A DNA stretch of 64,000 bases from Aeromicrobium chenweiae. Its GTDB lineage: Bacteria > Actinomycetota > Actinomycetes > Propionibacteriales > Nocardioidaceae. Of this stretch, positions 47,466 to 56,490 are shown one piece after another. The stretch is from assembly GCF_003065605.1 (NCBI RefSeq), contig NZ_CP026952.1:620001-684000 (forward strand), in the 5' to 3' direction. The notes under the pieces were generated by a model. The model ran no database searches. It saw nothing but the letters and a program-made list of their open reading frames with translations, and had not been told where the DNA came from. Each line of letters starts with the position of its first letter. Positions within the stretch are counted from its first letter, which is position 1. A program made the translations under genes and the position numbers.

Positions 47466-48205
47466 ACGCGACGACCGGCCGGCTGTCGGTGGACCGTGGG
47501 GCGCGCGCGGCGTACGCGGCGCTGGCCCGCGCGCAGAAGAGCGGGGCGGGCGTGCCGTGGTACATGCGCGTCGTCAACCGCCGGGCCGGGCGGCTCATCG
47601 CCGCGGTCGCAGCGCAGACCCGGGCCACGCCGAACCACATGACCGCCGCGAGCTTCGCGGCGTTCCTCGCCGGCGCGGGGCTGCTGGTCGGGCTGGAGCC
47701 CGGCGTGCCGATGGCGGTCGGCGCGATGCTCCTGCTGCAGCTCGGCTTCGCGTTCGACTCCGCCGACGGCCAGCTCGCGCGGCTGCGCGGCACGGGCTCG
47801 CCCGCGGGGGAGTGGCTCGACCACGTCGTGGACTCCGCGCGTCACCTGCTGTTCCACCTCGCGGTGCTGATCGCCCTCCACCGCTTCACCGACGTGTCCG
47901 ACGCGGTGCTCCTCGTGCCGCTCGTCTTCGCCCTGGTGTCGACCGTGCGGTTCTTCGCCCAGATCCTCGCCGAGCAGCTCGCCCGGCGCGATCCCGTCGC
48001 GGGTCCGGAGTCGGTGCCCCGGTTCGGGGTGTGGATCCAGGCCCCGGCCGACACGGGCCTGCTCAACCTGGTCGTGGTCCTGTGGGCGTGGACCACGGCG
48101 TTCCTGTGGGCGTACGGCGTGTTCGCGGCGCTCAACACGTTGCTGCTCGCCGCGACGTTCGTCCGCCGCCACCGTGAGCTCGCAGCGCTCGGCCGGGAGT
48201 CGTGA
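47462..48205 (+). CDS. CDP-alcohol phosphatidyltransferase family protein
   Basis: The 247-residue membrane enzyme has the full catalytic motif D-x2-D-G-x2-A-R-x8-G-x3-D-x3-D in DSADGQLARLRG through GEWLDHVVD, and about six membrane helices. It would transfer a phospho-alcohol group from a CDP-alcohol to an acceptor. In a glycan locus, and with a cytidylyltransferase gene 6 kb downstream, the acceptor may be a sugar-lipid or polyol rather than diacylglycerol. GTG 47462 overlaps the stop of the fibrinogen-like gene. Confidence 0.88.
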   Translation: MNATTGRLSVDRGARAAYAALARAQKSGAGVPWYMRVVNRRAGRLIAAVAAQTRATPNHMTAASFAAFLAGAGLLVGLEPGVPMAVGAMLLLQLGFAFDSADGQLARLRGTGSPAGEWLDHVVDSARHLLFHLAVLIALHRFTDVSDAVLLVPLVFALVSTVRFFAQILAEQLARRDPVAGPESVPRFGVWIQAPADTGLLNLVVVLWAWTTAFLWAYGVFAALNTLLLAATFVRRHRELAALGRES

Positions 48206-49491
48206 TGGTGACTGCTGTCCGCACCCGGCAGGACGCTCCCGCCGTGGCCACGACTGCCGAGGCGCTCCCCGGCTGGCCGGTCCTCGCGCTGCTGTGGGGG
48301 TTCCCGGTGTTCTGGCTGCTCGGGGCGACCGTCATCACCGGCGTCCTGCTGACGGTCGTGATGCTGTCGTACCTGGCCCACTTCGCCGCCGCCCGGTTCG
48401 TGCCCGGGGTCTACGCGTTCACGGCGTTCGTCGCGTGGGTGATTCCCTGCGTGGTCATGGTCGAGGGCACCTCGCGCCTGCTCGGCTACGCCTACCGGCT
48501 GTCGATCCTCGTGATCGTCGGGACCGCGTTCGTCTACACGATCGCCGCAGGCAGCCGGCTGAGCCGCCGCCGGATCGTCAACGCGCTGACGGCCGTGTGG
48601 TTCTTCACCGTCCTCGGCGGTCTCGCCGGTCTCGCGTTCCCGACGGCCCGTCTCAGCACGCCGGTGGGGCTGCTCCTGCCGTCGGCGCTCACGAGCAACG
48701 AGTACGTCCACGACCTGTTCTTCCCACCGTTCGCCGAGGTGCAGTCGCCGTTCGGCTCGCCGACCGACTTCGTCCGGCCGTCCGCACCCTTCCCGTACGC
48801 CAACAGCTGGGGTGTCGCGATCGTGCTGCTCACGCCGGTGGCCGTCGCGTGCTTCCTGCAGACCCGCTCGAGGCTGCTGCGGATCGGCATCGTCGCCGGG
48901 ATGGGTGCGATGCTGCCGTCCGCGCTCAGCACCTCCAACCGTGGCATGTTCGCCGGCCTGGTCCTCGCGGCCGTCTACGTCGTCATCCGCATGGCGCTGC
49001 GCGACCGGGCGGCACCGGTCATCACGATCGCGGTGCTCGGCGTCGGCGGCGCTGTGGTGCTCATCGCCAACGGGCTGCTCACCCAGATCCAGACCCGGCA
49101 GCAGTACGGCGACTCCAACGGCACCCGGTTCAGCCTGTACGAGGAGACGTTCCGCCGGACCCTGGACTCGCCGCTGCTGGGGTACGGCGCGCCCCGTCCG
49201 TCGGCCGAGCCCGGCATCTCGCTCGGGACCCAGGGCTACGTCTGGATGCTGATGTTCAGCTTCGGCTTCGTCGGGCTGGCGCTCTTCCTGGTGTTCCTGT
49301 GGGGAACGACGATGCGGACGTGGCGCTCGCCCGGCGACATCGACCTGGTCCTGCACAGCGTGCTGGTGGTCGCCAGCGTCGTCATCGTGGTCTACGGGCT
49401 GGACATCATGCAGCTGCTGACCGTGATGCTCGTGGCCGGCGTGCTGCTGCGCCGACGGTACGGCCTCGACACCTCGGCCCCCGGTGGCTGA
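48205..49491 (+). CDS. O-antigen ligase/polymerase-like membrane protein
   Basis: The 428-residue protein has about twelve membrane segments and a large extracytoplasmic loop (about 155-200) typical of Wzy/WaaL-type proteins. The family's signature region LSTSNRGMFAGLVLAAVYV and a late loop with FSLYEETFRRTLDSPLLGYGA are present. It would polymerise or ligate lipid-linked repeat units at the outer face of the membrane. ATG 48205 overlaps the upstream stop (TGATG). Confidence 0.85.
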   Translation: MVTAVRTRQDAPAVATTAEALPGWPVLALLWGFPVFWLLGATVITGVLLTVVMLSYLAHFAAARFVPGVYAFTAFVAWVIPCVVMVEGTSRLLGYAYRLSILVIVGTAFVYTIAAGSRLSRRRIVNALTAVWFFTVLGGLAGLAFPTARLSTPVGLLLPSALTSNEYVHDLFFPPFAEVQSPFGSPTDFVRPSAPFPYANSWGVAIVLLTPVAVACFLQTRSRLLRIGIVAGMGAMLPSALSTSNRGMFAGLVLAAVYVVIRMALRDRAAPVITIAVLGVGGAVVLIANGLLTQIQTRQQYGDSNGTRFSLYEETFRRTLDSPLLGYGAPRPSAEPGISLGTQGYVWMLMFSFGFVGLALFLVFLWGTTMRTWRSPGDIDLVLHSVLVVASVVIVVYGLDIMQLLTVMLVAGVLLRRRYGLDTSAPGG

Positions 49492-50980
49492 GACCCGCAC
49501 CCGCGGCATCGCCTGGGCCGGTGCGGTCAACCTCGTCGGCGGCGCCGCGGGCTCGATCGTCGGGCTCCTGCTGGCGGCCGTCGTGGGTCGCCAGCTCGGC
49601 ACGGAGGGCGCCGGCACCTACTTCCTGGTCGTCGCGGTGTTCATGATCGTCTCGAACGTCACCGAGCTCGGCGCGGACACCGGCCTGGTCCGCTACGTCT
49701 CGGCGGCGCGGGCCACCGGCAGGCTCGCGGACGTCCCCCATCTCGTGCGGTCGGCGGTCCGACCGGTCCTGGTCGGCGGTGCCCTCGTCGTCGTGGTCGT
49801 GGCAGCAGTCGTGTGGACGCACCCGGACCTCGTCGAGGGCCTGTCGTCCCGGTTCCTGGTGGGCGCCGCGGTGCTGGCCGTGCTGTCCTCGCTGATCGCG
49901 GTGATGCTGTCGATCTCCCGCGGGTTCGGCGACGTGCTGACGTACCCGCTGCTGCAGAACATCGCCCTGCCGGTGCTGCGCCTCGTCGGTGTGGTCGTCG
50001 TGGTCTCGGCGGGCGGGGGAGTGGCGGCGGTGCTCACCGCGTGGATGGCGCCCGTCCCCGTCGTCCTCGTCCTGGCGACCGTCGTCGCGGTGGCGATGAT
50101 CAGGCGTCGTTCCGGACCGGTTGCGGGACGCGTCACCGACGTGGCTCGGCTGCGCCGGGCGTCCGCGGAGTTCTGGGCGTTCAGCGCGACGCGAGGCATC
50201 ACCGCTGCGGTCGAGATCCTGCTGGAGTGGGTCGACGTCGTCATCGTCGCGGCGCTCACCTCGCCCGAGGAGGCCGGCGTGTACGCGGTGGTCACCCGCT
50301 GCGCCCGCGCCGGCGAGGTCATCCAGCAGGCGGCCCGCATCGCGGTCGGCCCGCAGATCAGCGCAGCGCTGGCTCGGGGTGCTGCCGGCGAGGCGCGCGA
50401 GATCTACGGCCTGGTGACCGCCGCGATGATCTGGCTCGCGTGGCCGTTCTTCATCGTGCTCGCGGTCTTCGGTGACGCGGTGCTGACCCTCTTCGGCCCG
50501 GGGTTCGACGCCGGATGGACGTCGCTGGCCACGCTCGCGGCCGCGATGGCGGTGGCGACCGCCGCGGGCACCGTCCAGACGATCCTGCTCATGGGCGGAC
50601 GCAGCACGTGGCAGCTCGCGGACAAGTCCGGCGCCCTGGTCCTCAACGTCGTGCTCAACCTGGTCCTGGTGCCGATCTGGGGGATCGAGGGCGCTGCCGT
50701 GGCCTGGGCGGTCACGATCGTCGTCGACACCGCCGTGGTGGCCTACCAGGTGCAGCAGCTGATGGGTCTGCGTCCGCACGGCCGTCCGCTGATGGTGGCC
50801 GCGGCGCTCTCGATCGGCGTCGTCGGATCGGTGTGCCTCGCCGCGCGCCTGCTGCTCGGGTCATCCGTGCCGGTCATGCTCGGCACGATCGCCGTGGCCG
50901 CCGGCGTCCACCTGGCCGCGAGCTTCCCGCTGCGCCACCGGCTGGGGCTCGTGGACCTGGTGGCCCACCGCTCGTCCTGA
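49484..50980 (+). CDS. polysaccharide flippase (Wzx/MurJ-MATE superfamily)
   Basis: The 498-residue protein has about fourteen membrane segments. GAVNLVGGAAGSIVGLLLAAVVGRQLGTEGAGTYF at the N-terminus is the usual Wzx start, and WQLADKSGALVLNVVLNLVLVPIWGIEGAAVAWA is the typical segment 10-11 region. It would move lipid-linked oligosaccharide across the membrane. The GTG start at 49484 overlaps the ligase gene by 8 bases. It completes a coupled four-gene transcript starting at 44046. Confidence 0.9.
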   Translation: MAETRTRGIAWAGAVNLVGGAAGSIVGLLLAAVVGRQLGTEGAGTYFLVVAVFMIVSNVTELGADTGLVRYVSAARATGRLADVPHLVRSAVRPVLVGGALVVVVVAAVVWTHPDLVEGLSSRFLVGAAVLAVLSSLIAVMLSISRGFGDVLTYPLLQNIALPVLRLVGVVVVVSAGGGVAAVLTAWMAPVPVVLVLATVVAVAMIRRRSGPVAGRVTDVARLRRASAEFWAFSATRGITAAVEILLEWVDVVIVAALTSPEEAGVYAVVTRCARAGEVIQQAARIAVGPQISAALARGAAGEAREIYGLVTAAMIWLAWPFFIVLAVFGDAVLTLFGPGFDAGWTSLATLAAAMAVATAAGTVQTILLMGGRSTWQLADKSGALVLNVVLNLVLVPIWGIEGAAVAWAVTIVVDTAVVAYQVQQLMGLRPHGRPLMVAAALSIGVVGSVCLAARLLLGSSVPVMLGTIAVAAGVHLAASFPLRHRLGLVDLVAHRSS

Positions 50981-51001
50981 GCTCGCCCGCACGCCGATCG
51001 G

Positions 51002-52300
51002 TCAGCGGCCGGCGGCGACCACGTCGTGGTGGCTGGCCGGGAACAGTGCGGTGAGAGCGATGTCGACGCCCTTGGACTTGAGCAGTCCCGCGAGCCGGCG
51101 CAGCGCCGCGGCGTCGTCGGTCGTCGAGCGGGCGAGGAGCACGGAGTCCGACCGGGTGGCCAGGGCGACCTTGTTGGCGTCCGAGGACGTGTGGGTCGTG
51201 TCGATCACGACGATCTCACCGGCCCACGAGGAGCGCTTCTTGTCCGTCGGCCAGCCGCGGCTGATCTTGCCCTCGTTGATCGCTCCGGCGTCCACGAAGC
51301 GGGCCGAGCGGCCGCGTCGCGCCAGTGCGTCCACGAGCTCCTGTCCCGGGGTGATCGCGCGCCCGGGGCTCTCCTCGGCGTCGACCATGATCACGAACGG
51401 GCCGTCGGTCCGGATCGAGGTCGGGATCTTCAGCATGAACGCCGCGATGTCCCAGGTATCGGCGCGGTTGGTGTCCTTGGTGCCGTCGAGGACGATCTGG
51501 TCGCCGATCGCGTGCAGCCCGTCGACGCCCCCGATCTCCGAGTCCTCCTCCTCCTTGCGGAGCAGCGCGATCGGGATGCCGATCAGCAGGCCGAGGAACA
51601 GGCCCGCTGCGCCGAGCGGGATCGGTCCGGGCGTGGACGGCTTGGTCGGGACGTCGGCGGCGCCGACGATCTGTCCCGGGTTCAGGTCGAACGAGCTCAG
51701 GCGGGCGATCTTCTCGCCCAGCGAGTTCGCCTGGATGCGCAGCGACTGCTGCGCGAGACCGTTCGCGTAGGCCGGCGTCGCGGAGTCGGTCCGGATCTTG
51801 CCCAGCTGGGTGTTGGCGGCGGTGACGAGACGATCGACCTGGCCGGCGGCCTCGGTGCGCCGCAGTGTCAGGTACGCCTGGGCGACGGCGTCGGCACCCG
51901 TCGCGGCCTGCTTCGCGGTGTCGCCGGAGAAGTGGATGCTGAGGATCAGGGAGCCGTCGGGCGAGTCGGTCGAGGTGGCGTCCCGCACCTGCTCGGTGCT
52001 GAGGCCGTAGGTGGACCGCAGCGTGTCCGCGGCGGCCTTGGCCACCTTGCTCGACGTCACGATGCCCGCCTCGGTGGACATGCTGACGGACTTGGACGCG
52101 TCGACCGCCGAGCTCAGGGGGTCCGCATTCATCGGGTTGACCGAGATGGTCGTCGTCGCGTCGTACGTGGGCGGGATCGCGAAGGACGCGAGCACTCCGA
52201 GGATCAGGCCGAGGATCGCCATCACGGCGACGACCAGCCAGTGACGCTTGAGCGAACCGACGAGATCGGTCAGCTGCGCAGGTTGCGGGGCGGGGGCCAT
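51002..52300 (-). CDS. chain-length determinant / YveK-type polysaccharide co-polymerase
   Basis: The 432-residue protein has a Wzz N-terminal domain (TDLVGSLKRHWLVVAVMAILG, first membrane helix about 20-42) and an extracytoplasmic helical part. A second membrane helix with PIPLGAAGLFLGLLIGIPIALL follows. A cytoplasmic C-terminal domain (about 240-430) resembles a P-loop tyrosine-kinase fold but lacks a clear Walker A. ATG 52300 follows AAGGACG; GTG 52321 after AGGGGAACC is also possible. It faces an ECF sigma gene across a 395-base gap. It would set glycan chain length. Confidence 0.88.
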   Translation of the reverse strand: MAPAPQPAQLTDLVGSLKRHWLVVAVMAILGLILGVLASFAIPPTYDATTTISVNPMNADPLSSAVDASKSVSMSTEAGIVTSSKVAKAAADTLRSTYGLSTEQVRDATSTDSPDGSLILSIHFSGDTAKQAATGADAVAQAYLTLRRTEAAGQVDRLVTAANTQLGKIRTDSATPAYANGLAQQSLRIQANSLGEKIARLSSFDLNPGQIVGAADVPTKPSTPGPIPLGAAGLFLGLLIGIPIALLRKEEEDSEIGGVDGLHAIGDQIVLDGTKDTNRADTWDIAAFMLKIPTSIRTDGPFVIMVDAEESPGRAITPGQELVDALARRGRSARFVDAGAINEGKISRGWPTDKKRSSWAGEIVVIDTTHTSSDANKVALATRSDSVLLARSTTDDAAALRRLAGLLKSKGVDIALTALFPASHHDVVAAGR

Positions 52301-52695
52301 CTGTTCGTCCTTGGGGTTCACGGTTCCCCTGCGTGGGGCTCTACGAGGAGAGAGCCCACAGCGGCCCACCTATGACGCTCGGCGAAGTTTTTTTCTGCGT
52401 GGGCGCCGAGCCACCCGACGCGGCGCAGTGGGGATCAGTCGGTGGTGCGGGCCGAGAGAAACCATCCGACCGGCCGCGTCGACGGGTGGGGAGGCGGACC
52501 GCAGCAGCGGCACGGCCCCGGCGCGCACCATTGATTTTTTTATGCAGGACAGGGCAAAACGGGTGGCCTGGGCTTCGCCATAGCGGTGGACGAGATGCCG
52601 GTCGCGTGCGATGCTGCCTGTGGCCGTGACAAACGGTCACCGATCAGGGGGAACCTCCACCAAGGTTCGATCGACAAAAATCCAGGGGATACATC
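52301..52695. promoter_or_regulatory. divergent wzz/sigma control region with T tracts
   Basis: This 395-base gap holds two T7 tracts, 52388-52394 and 52535-52541, each followed by (C/A)TGC. They are rare in this GC background. Two small hairpins lie near the sigma gene: GTGAC/GTCAC (52626-52640) and GAACCT/AGGTTC (52651-52668). CAGGGGATACATC precedes the sigma gene ATG. It probably contains both divergent promoters and regulator sites, perhaps for an AT-binding protein such as Lsr2. Confidence 0.5.
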
Positions 52696-53454
52696 ATGCA
52701 GGACGTTGACCCCGTCAACGCGCCTGGCGCCGAGCTCTCCATCGTCGAGCTGGACGACGGAGCGCTCCTGGCGCTGGCCCGTGACGGCGACCCAGAGGCG
52801 TACGCGGCGCTGTTCACCCGCTACAGCTACGCCGCGCACCGGCTGGCGCGACATCTCGGCCAGAAGGAGGACTCCGAGGACGTCGTCGCGGAGTCGTTCG
52901 CCCAGGTCCTCAGTCTCGTGCGGCGCGGCAAGGGGCCCGACCGGGCCTTCCGGGCGTACCTGTTCACCACGATCCGGCACGAGGCGGCGCGGCGGGCGAG
53001 GGCGAGCCAACGGGTCACCCCGACGGACGACGTCGAGCGGATCGACCGTCCCGTGCCGTTCGGTCACGGCCGGCTGGACGAGTTCGAGCGCTCCGCGGTC
53101 CGCGCGGCGTACGAGTCGCTGCCCCCGCGGTGGCGGACGGTCCTGTGGCACCTCGACGTCGAGGGGCGCACGCCGCAGGAGCTCGGTCCGCTGCTCGAGC
53201 TGTCGCCCAACAGCGTCTCCGCGCTCGTCTACCGCGCGCGCAGCGGCCTGCGTCAGGCGTACCTGCAGCAGCACGTCAAGCCCAGCGAGCCGGACAGCCG
53301 GACGTGCCGGGACGTGCGTGCCAAGCTCTCGGCGTTCGTCCGTCGCACAGCGTCCGTGCGCGAGCAGGAGAAGGTCCACGCGCATCTCTCGGCGTGCCAG
53401 GAGTGCCTGTCGATCTACCTGGACCTGCAGGAGGTCAATCGCGAGGTCGGGTGA
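52696..53454 (+). CDS. ECF sigma factor with C-terminal anti-sigma-like zinc motif
   Basis: The 252-residue protein has sigma region 2 (about 22-105, with ARDGDPEAYAALFTRYSYAA and DVVAESFAQVLSLV) and region 4 (about 132-190, with ESLPPRWRTVLWHLDVEG and LSPNSVSALVYRARSGLRQ). An extra 60-residue tail holds C204 and H230-x3-C234-x2-C237, the HxxxCxxC pattern of zinc anti-sigma domains. It may sense thiol oxidation in cis. It is divergent from the wzz-like gene and related to the sigma gene at 58744, which lacks the tail. Control of this glycan locus is inferred. Confidence 0.9.
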   Translation: MQDVDPVNAPGAELSIVELDDGALLALARDGDPEAYAALFTRYSYAAHRLARHLGQKEDSEDVVAESFAQVLSLVRRGKGPDRAFRAYLFTTIRHEAARRARASQRVTPTDDVERIDRPVPFGHGRLDEFERSAVRAAYESLPPRWRTVLWHLDVEGRTPQELGPLLELSPNSVSALVYRARSGLRQAYLQQHVKPSEPDSRTCRDVRAKLSAFVRRTASVREQEKVHAHLSACQECLSIYLDLQEVNREVG

Positions 53455-53568
53455 TCGTCGGCGCGCCACGGTCTCGATCGTCGGCGGGCACGAAATCGGT
53501 CCGACCACGTCACGAAGCGGACGCTCGGCGCTCTTGCATGACAAGACCGAGTGAAGGCATGGACCCCA

Positions 53569-54006
53569 GTGACTGATGCGCGACCCAGGTACGACGTCGG
53601 CTATTCGAGCGGCGTCTTCGACATGTTCCATGTCGGGCACCTCAACCTGCTGCGGCGAGCCCGCAACCACTGCCACCACCTCGTGGTCGGCGTGGCCAGC
53701 GACGAGTACGTCGAGAACCTGAAGGGCCGCCCGCCGGTCGTGCCGTGCGACGAGCGGATCGACATCATCTCCGCGCTGGGCATCGTCGACGAGGTCATCA
53801 TCGACCGCTCGGAGGACAAGGTCGCCGCGTGGCAGCAGCGGCCGTTCGACGCGATCTTCAAGGGCAACGACTGGCAGGGCACGCCGAAGGGCTACCGCCT
53901 GGAGCGCTCGATGGAGGAGCTCGGTGTGCGGGTCGTCTACTTCCCCTACACCCGGCACACCTCCAGCTCGATGCTGCGCTCGTTCCTGACGGAGCGCGGC
54001 GAGTGA
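53569..54006 (+). CDS. cytidylyltransferase (TagD-like, glycerol-3-phosphate type)
   Basis: The 145-residue nucleotidyltransferase has the HxGH motif in SGVFDMFHVGHLNLLRRA, then VGVASDEYVENLKGRPPVVP, IFKGNDWQGT and the end RHTSSSMLRSF, which stands where TagD has RTxGISTT. It would make a CDP-activated polyol, such as CDP-glycerol, from a phosphate ester. GTG 53569 is preferred; GTG 53551 is also in frame and neither has a strong ribosome site. Its stop overlaps the GT2 start (GTGA). Confidence 0.88.
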   Translation: MTDARPRYDVGYSSGVFDMFHVGHLNLLRRARNHCHHLVVGVASDEYVENLKGRPPVVPCDERIDIISALGIVDEVIIDRSEDKVAAWQQRPFDAIFKGNDWQGTPKGYRLERSMEELGVRVVYFPYTRHTSSSMLRSFLTERGE

Positions 54007-54968
54007 TCGCCTCCGAGCGGCGTCCTGCGGCCGACGCCGTCGCGGTCGCCGCGGACGCACCGCCGGCGGTCACCGCGGTGGTCCCGACCCACCGTCGCCC
54101 CGAGCTCATGCGCCGCGCGGTGCAGAGCATCGTGGACCAGACCTACCCCGGGGCGATCGAGATCATCGTGGTGTTCGACGCGTGCGAGCCCGAGCTGCCT
54201 GCCGTCGAGACGGGCCCCGGCCGCACCCTGCGCGCCGTGACGAACGAGCGCGTGCGGGGGCTCGCCGGGGCCCGCAACACCGGCATCCTGGCCGCGACGC
54301 ACGACTTCGTGGCGTTCCTGGACGACGACGACCACTGGATGCCCGGCAAGCTCGCGGCGCAGATGGCGGTGTTCGCCGAGCACCCCGAGGTCGGTCTCGT
54401 GGGCACGGCCATGGAGGTGGACGACGGTCGGCGGACCCACCGGCGTCCCGTCCCGCTCACCGTCGTCACCCACGACGACCTGGTGCGCGACCGCATCGCG
54501 GGCCTGCACTCGAGCAGCTTCGTCTTCCGGCGCCCGGTGCTGGTGGACACCGTCGGCATGATCGACGAGGAGCTTCCCGGCTCGTACGGCGAGGACTACG
54601 ACGTGCTCCTCACGACGTCGCAGGTCGTCCCCATCCGCCTCGTCAACGAGCCCCTCGTGTCGGTCCGCTGGTCCGGCCAGTCGTTCTTCTACGGCCGGTG
54701 GGCGCAGTACGCCGAGGGGCTCACCTACCTGCTCGACAAGCACCTGGGCCTGCGTGAGGACCCCGCGGCGACGGCGCGCATGAGCTCGCAGATCGGCTTC
54801 GCGCTGGCTGCGGCCGGTCGTCGCCGGGAGGCGCGGCCGTGGCTCCGTCGCGCCCTGGCGACCCGACGGCTCGACGTCCGGGCCTGGCTCGGGCTGCTCA
54901 TCTCGTTCCGCCTGCTGTCCGCCGACGTGGTCGCCCGTGTCGCCAACCTCGCCGGCAAGGGGATCTGA
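54003..54968 (+). CDS. glycosyltransferase family 2
   Basis: The 321-residue GT-A enzyme has TAVVPTHRRPELMRRAVQSI at the N-terminus, the RGLAGARNTGILAATHDFVA segment and the metal/nucleotide-binding DDDD (107-110) in FLDDDDHWMPGKLAAQM. A C-terminal helical tail has no membrane segment. It would add one sugar of the repeat unit. The GTG start overlaps the cytidylyltransferase stop. The sugar transferase follows 5 bases later. Confidence 0.92.
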   Translation: MIASERRPAADAVAVAADAPPAVTAVVPTHRRPELMRRAVQSIVDQTYPGAIEIIVVFDACEPELPAVETGPGRTLRAVTNERVRGLAGARNTGILAATHDFVAFLDDDDHWMPGKLAAQMAVFAEHPEVGLVGTAMEVDDGRRTHRRPVPLTVVTHDDLVRDRIAGLHSSSFVFRRPVLVDTVGMIDEELPGSYGEDYDVLLTTSQVVPIRLVNEPLVSVRWSGQSFFYGRWAQYAEGLTYLLDKHLGLREDPAATARMSSQIGFALAAAGRRREARPWLRRALATRRLDVRAWLGLLISFRLLSADVVARVANLAGKGI

Positions 54969-54973
54969 CGCCC

Positions 54974-56398
54974 ATGGCCGTGATGAACGTGAACACCCCG
55001 CTGAGAGGCCTGGAGACCGAGATCCGGGCGAACGCCGCGCGCGGAACCGGCTTGAGCCGACTGCCGCGGGCGGTGCTCCGGCAGGGCGTGGTCGGCTACG
55101 CCGCGGCGCTGGCCGTGACCTGGTACCTCGCCGACCGGTACTTCGCGCTGCCCGTGTCCTGGCGGCTCAGCGTCGTCGGGCTCGTCGCGCTGTGGCTCCT
55201 CTACAGCTTCGCCGCCCTTCGGGCGTTCGAGCGGGCCCGCTCGTTCAAGCCCGCGATCCGCTTCGTCGAGGTGCTGGGGCTGGCCTCGTTCGCGTTCGTC
55301 ATCGGGGGAGTGGAGAACACCGACCTCACCCGTCAGTCCGCCGTCGCGGTGCTTGCGGCCCCTGCGGTCCTCGCCGCGTCGGCCGTCGTCCATCGCCGCC
55401 TCCTGCGACGCACCCCCACGATCCTCGTGGGGCAGATCGAGTCGGTGCGGCGCCTCGGTGCGCGCTGGGCCGACCGCACGGACATCAACATCGTCGCCAG
55501 CTGCTCGTGGCGGTCGCCGCACGAGCTCGCCCCGGTCGGCGCGGTCGCCGACCAGGGACTCGCCGAGGTCGTCCACGAGGTGCTGACCGCCGTCGCACGA
55601 CACCACGCCACGACGGTGGTCATCGCGAGCGGACGGGCGCTCTCGAGCCCCGCTCTCCGACACCTCGCCTGGGCCCTGCAGCGCGCGGAGGTCGAGTGCC
55701 TCGTGGTGGCGGACATGAACGACCACGTCGAGTACCTCCGTCCCCGCCGCGTGGGCGACCAGATCGCCCTGTCGCTCCGGGCCCCGAACGACCACCTCAT
55801 GTCGGTCGCGGTGAAGTCGGTGCTCGACCGGGCGGCCGCTGCAGTCCTGCTGGTCCTGCTCGCCCCGCTCTTCCTCGTCGTGACGGTCATGATCCGCCTC
55901 GGCTCCCGGGGTCCGGCGATCTTCAAGCAGGAGCGATCGGGGCAGGACGGTCGGCCGTTCACGATCTGGAAGTTCCGCACCATGGTCGTCGACGCCGAGA
56001 GGCGGCTCGCGGCGCTGCGGCCGCGCAACGAGGGCGCCGGGCCGCTGTTCAAGCTGAGCGACGATCCCCGCGTGACCCGGCTCGGACGGGTGCTGCGCAG
56101 GACGTCGATCGACGAGCTCCCGCAGCTGGTCAACGTCCTGCGCGGCGAGATGTCGCTGGTCGGACCGCGTCCTGCGCTGCCCTCGGAGACCTCCCAGTAC
56201 AGCGAGTGGGTGTGGCGCCGGCTGCACGTGAAGCCGGGACTCACCGGGCTGTGGCAGGTCAGCGGCCGCTCGACGCTGTCGTGGGAGGAGTCGATCCGCA
56301 TGGACCTGCAGTACGTCAACAACTGGAACCTGCGCCTCGACCTGGCCATCCTCGCGCGCACCGTCCGGGCCGTGCTCGCTCGCGACGGCGCACTCTAG
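54974..56398 (+). CDS. polyprenyl-phosphate sugar-1-phosphate transferase (WbaP/CpsE type)
   Basis: The 474-residue protein has four N-terminal membrane segments (about 38-110), a CoA-binding-like middle (about 140-265) and the catalytic bacterial sugar transferase domain (about 275-474). The last has IFKQERSGQDGRPFTIWKFRTM, RTSIDELPQLVNVLRGEMSL and SLVGPRPALP. It would start each repeat unit on the lipid carrier, the first step of this glycan. ATG 54974 lies 5 bases after the GT2 gene. Confidence 0.94.
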   Translation: MAVMNVNTPLRGLETEIRANAARGTGLSRLPRAVLRQGVVGYAAALAVTWYLADRYFALPVSWRLSVVGLVALWLLYSFAALRAFERARSFKPAIRFVEVLGLASFAFVIGGVENTDLTRQSAVAVLAAPAVLAASAVVHRRLLRRTPTILVGQIESVRRLGARWADRTDINIVASCSWRSPHELAPVGAVADQGLAEVVHEVLTAVARHHATTVVIASGRALSSPALRHLAWALQRAEVECLVVADMNDHVEYLRPRRVGDQIALSLRAPNDHLMSVAVKSVLDRAAAAVLLVLLAPLFLVVTVMIRLGSRGPAIFKQERSGQDGRPFTIWKFRTMVVDAERRLAALRPRNEGAGPLFKLSDDPRVTRLGRVLRRTSIDELPQLVNVLRGEMSLVGPRPALPSETSQYSEWVWRRLHVKPGLTGLWQVSGRSTLSWEESIRMDLQYVNNWNLRLDLAILARTVRAVLARDGAL

Positions 56399-56412
56399 GC
56401 AGGATGACGTTC

Positions 56413-56429
56413 TGTAACTCGCTGTTACA
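56413..56429. promoter_or_regulatory. TetR-type operator before the acyl-CoA synthetase
   Basis: TGTAACTCGCTGTTACA has perfect TGTAAC/GTTACA arms around 5 bases. It lies 15 bases after the sugar transferase stop and 62 bases before the synthetase gene. Such dyads are typical of TetR-family regulators of lipid metabolism. No TetR gene is in this window. Confidence 0.65.
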
Positions 56430-56490
56430 CTGACCGGGTCGTCCCGGCGAGGGTCCCCACCCCGCCACCGCGTCCCCGAACGGAGGACCC

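Noticed and set aside
52620-52690. riboswitch in the leader of the first ECF sigma gene
   Set aside because: Two small hairpins are present, but no conserved core of a known riboswitch class could be recognised.
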